A DNA stretch of 6,652 nt from an uncultured Lachnospiraceae bacterium (GTDB lineage: Bacteria; Bacillota; Clostridia; Lachnospirales; Lachnospiraceae), in assembly GCA_947178115.1 (NCBI GenBank), contig CAMWXF010000105.1:1-6652 (forward strand), read 5' to 3'. The translations under genes were made by a program, and so were the position numbers. Below are positions 6,647-6,652 of this stretch, in pieces; within the stretch, counting starts at the first letter, position 1, and each line of letters opens with the position of its first letter. The notes under the pieces are model-generated. The model worked only from the letters and a program-made list of their open reading frames with translations, ran no database searches and was not told the origin of the DNA.

Positions 6647-6652
6647 TCCTCA
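6647..6652 (-). promoter_or_regulatory. Ribosome binding site of the amidotransferase-like gene
   Basis: Read on the minus strand the window edge is TGAGGA, followed by seven bases and the ATG at 6639. This supports the chosen start and shows the gene is complete at its 5' end. Confidence 0.7.

Noticed and set aside
1..6652. CRISPR array, prophage, transposon or toxin-antitoxin locus
   Set aside because: No regularly spaced repeats, transposase, integrase, phage structural genes or typical toxin-antitoxin pairs are visible, and all genes fit normal chromosomal content.

Overview
The window looks like chromosomal DNA from an anaerobic Firmicute, most likely Lachnospiraceae or a related Clostridia lineage. 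This is an inference from three things: strong AGGAGG-type ribosome binding sites, balanced to mildly GC-rich coding sequence with AT-rich promoter gaps, and the gene mix (ZIP transporter, clostridial-style chemoreceptor, AGCS symporter, Firmicute NdpA-like protein, DUF2974 hydrolase). The DNA is densely coding. I see no RNA gene, insertion sequence, CRISPR array, phage structural gene or intrinsic terminator.

Left part (1-1993, + strand): the 3' portion of a ZIP-family metal transporter runs in from the left edge. The frame carries a TAG at bases 2-4, directly before a recognisable ZIP segment, so the gene is either broken there or affected by a sequence error. A 78-bp gap follows with a near-consensus sigma-A promoter and an 8-bp palindrome across its -10 box. 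This drives a 425-aa methyl-accepting chemotaxis protein that has two membrane helices but almost no extracellular sensor domain.

Middle (1983-3389): an AGCS-type sodium:alanine/glycine symporter lies on the minus strand. It converges on the chemoreceptor, and the two coding sequences share their last 11 bp. Its 5' end faces an AT-rich gap of about 110 bp that must serve divergent transcription.

Right part (3390-6005, + strand): a compact three-gene unit with gaps of 20 and 19 bp, each gene with its own ribosome binding site. It encodes an unrecognised 128-aa soluble protein, an NdpA/YejK-type nucleoid-associated protein and a cytoplasmic DUF2974 alpha/beta-hydrolase with a GHSKGG nucleophile elbow. 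It is the best candidate here for an uncharacterised functional unit, but nothing in the sequence fixes its job.

Right edge (5995-6639, - strand): a complete, compact class I glutamine-amidotransferase-like hydrolase of the gamma-glutamyl-GABA hydrolase (peptidase C26) family. It converges on the hydrolase gene, again with exactly 11 bp of coding overlap and the same codon register as the first convergent pair. Most of the window is therefore ordinary housekeeping, transport and signalling. The points worth a second look are the TAG at the left edge, the sensor-less receptor with its promoter palindrome, the three-gene unit and the twin 11-bp convergent overlaps.
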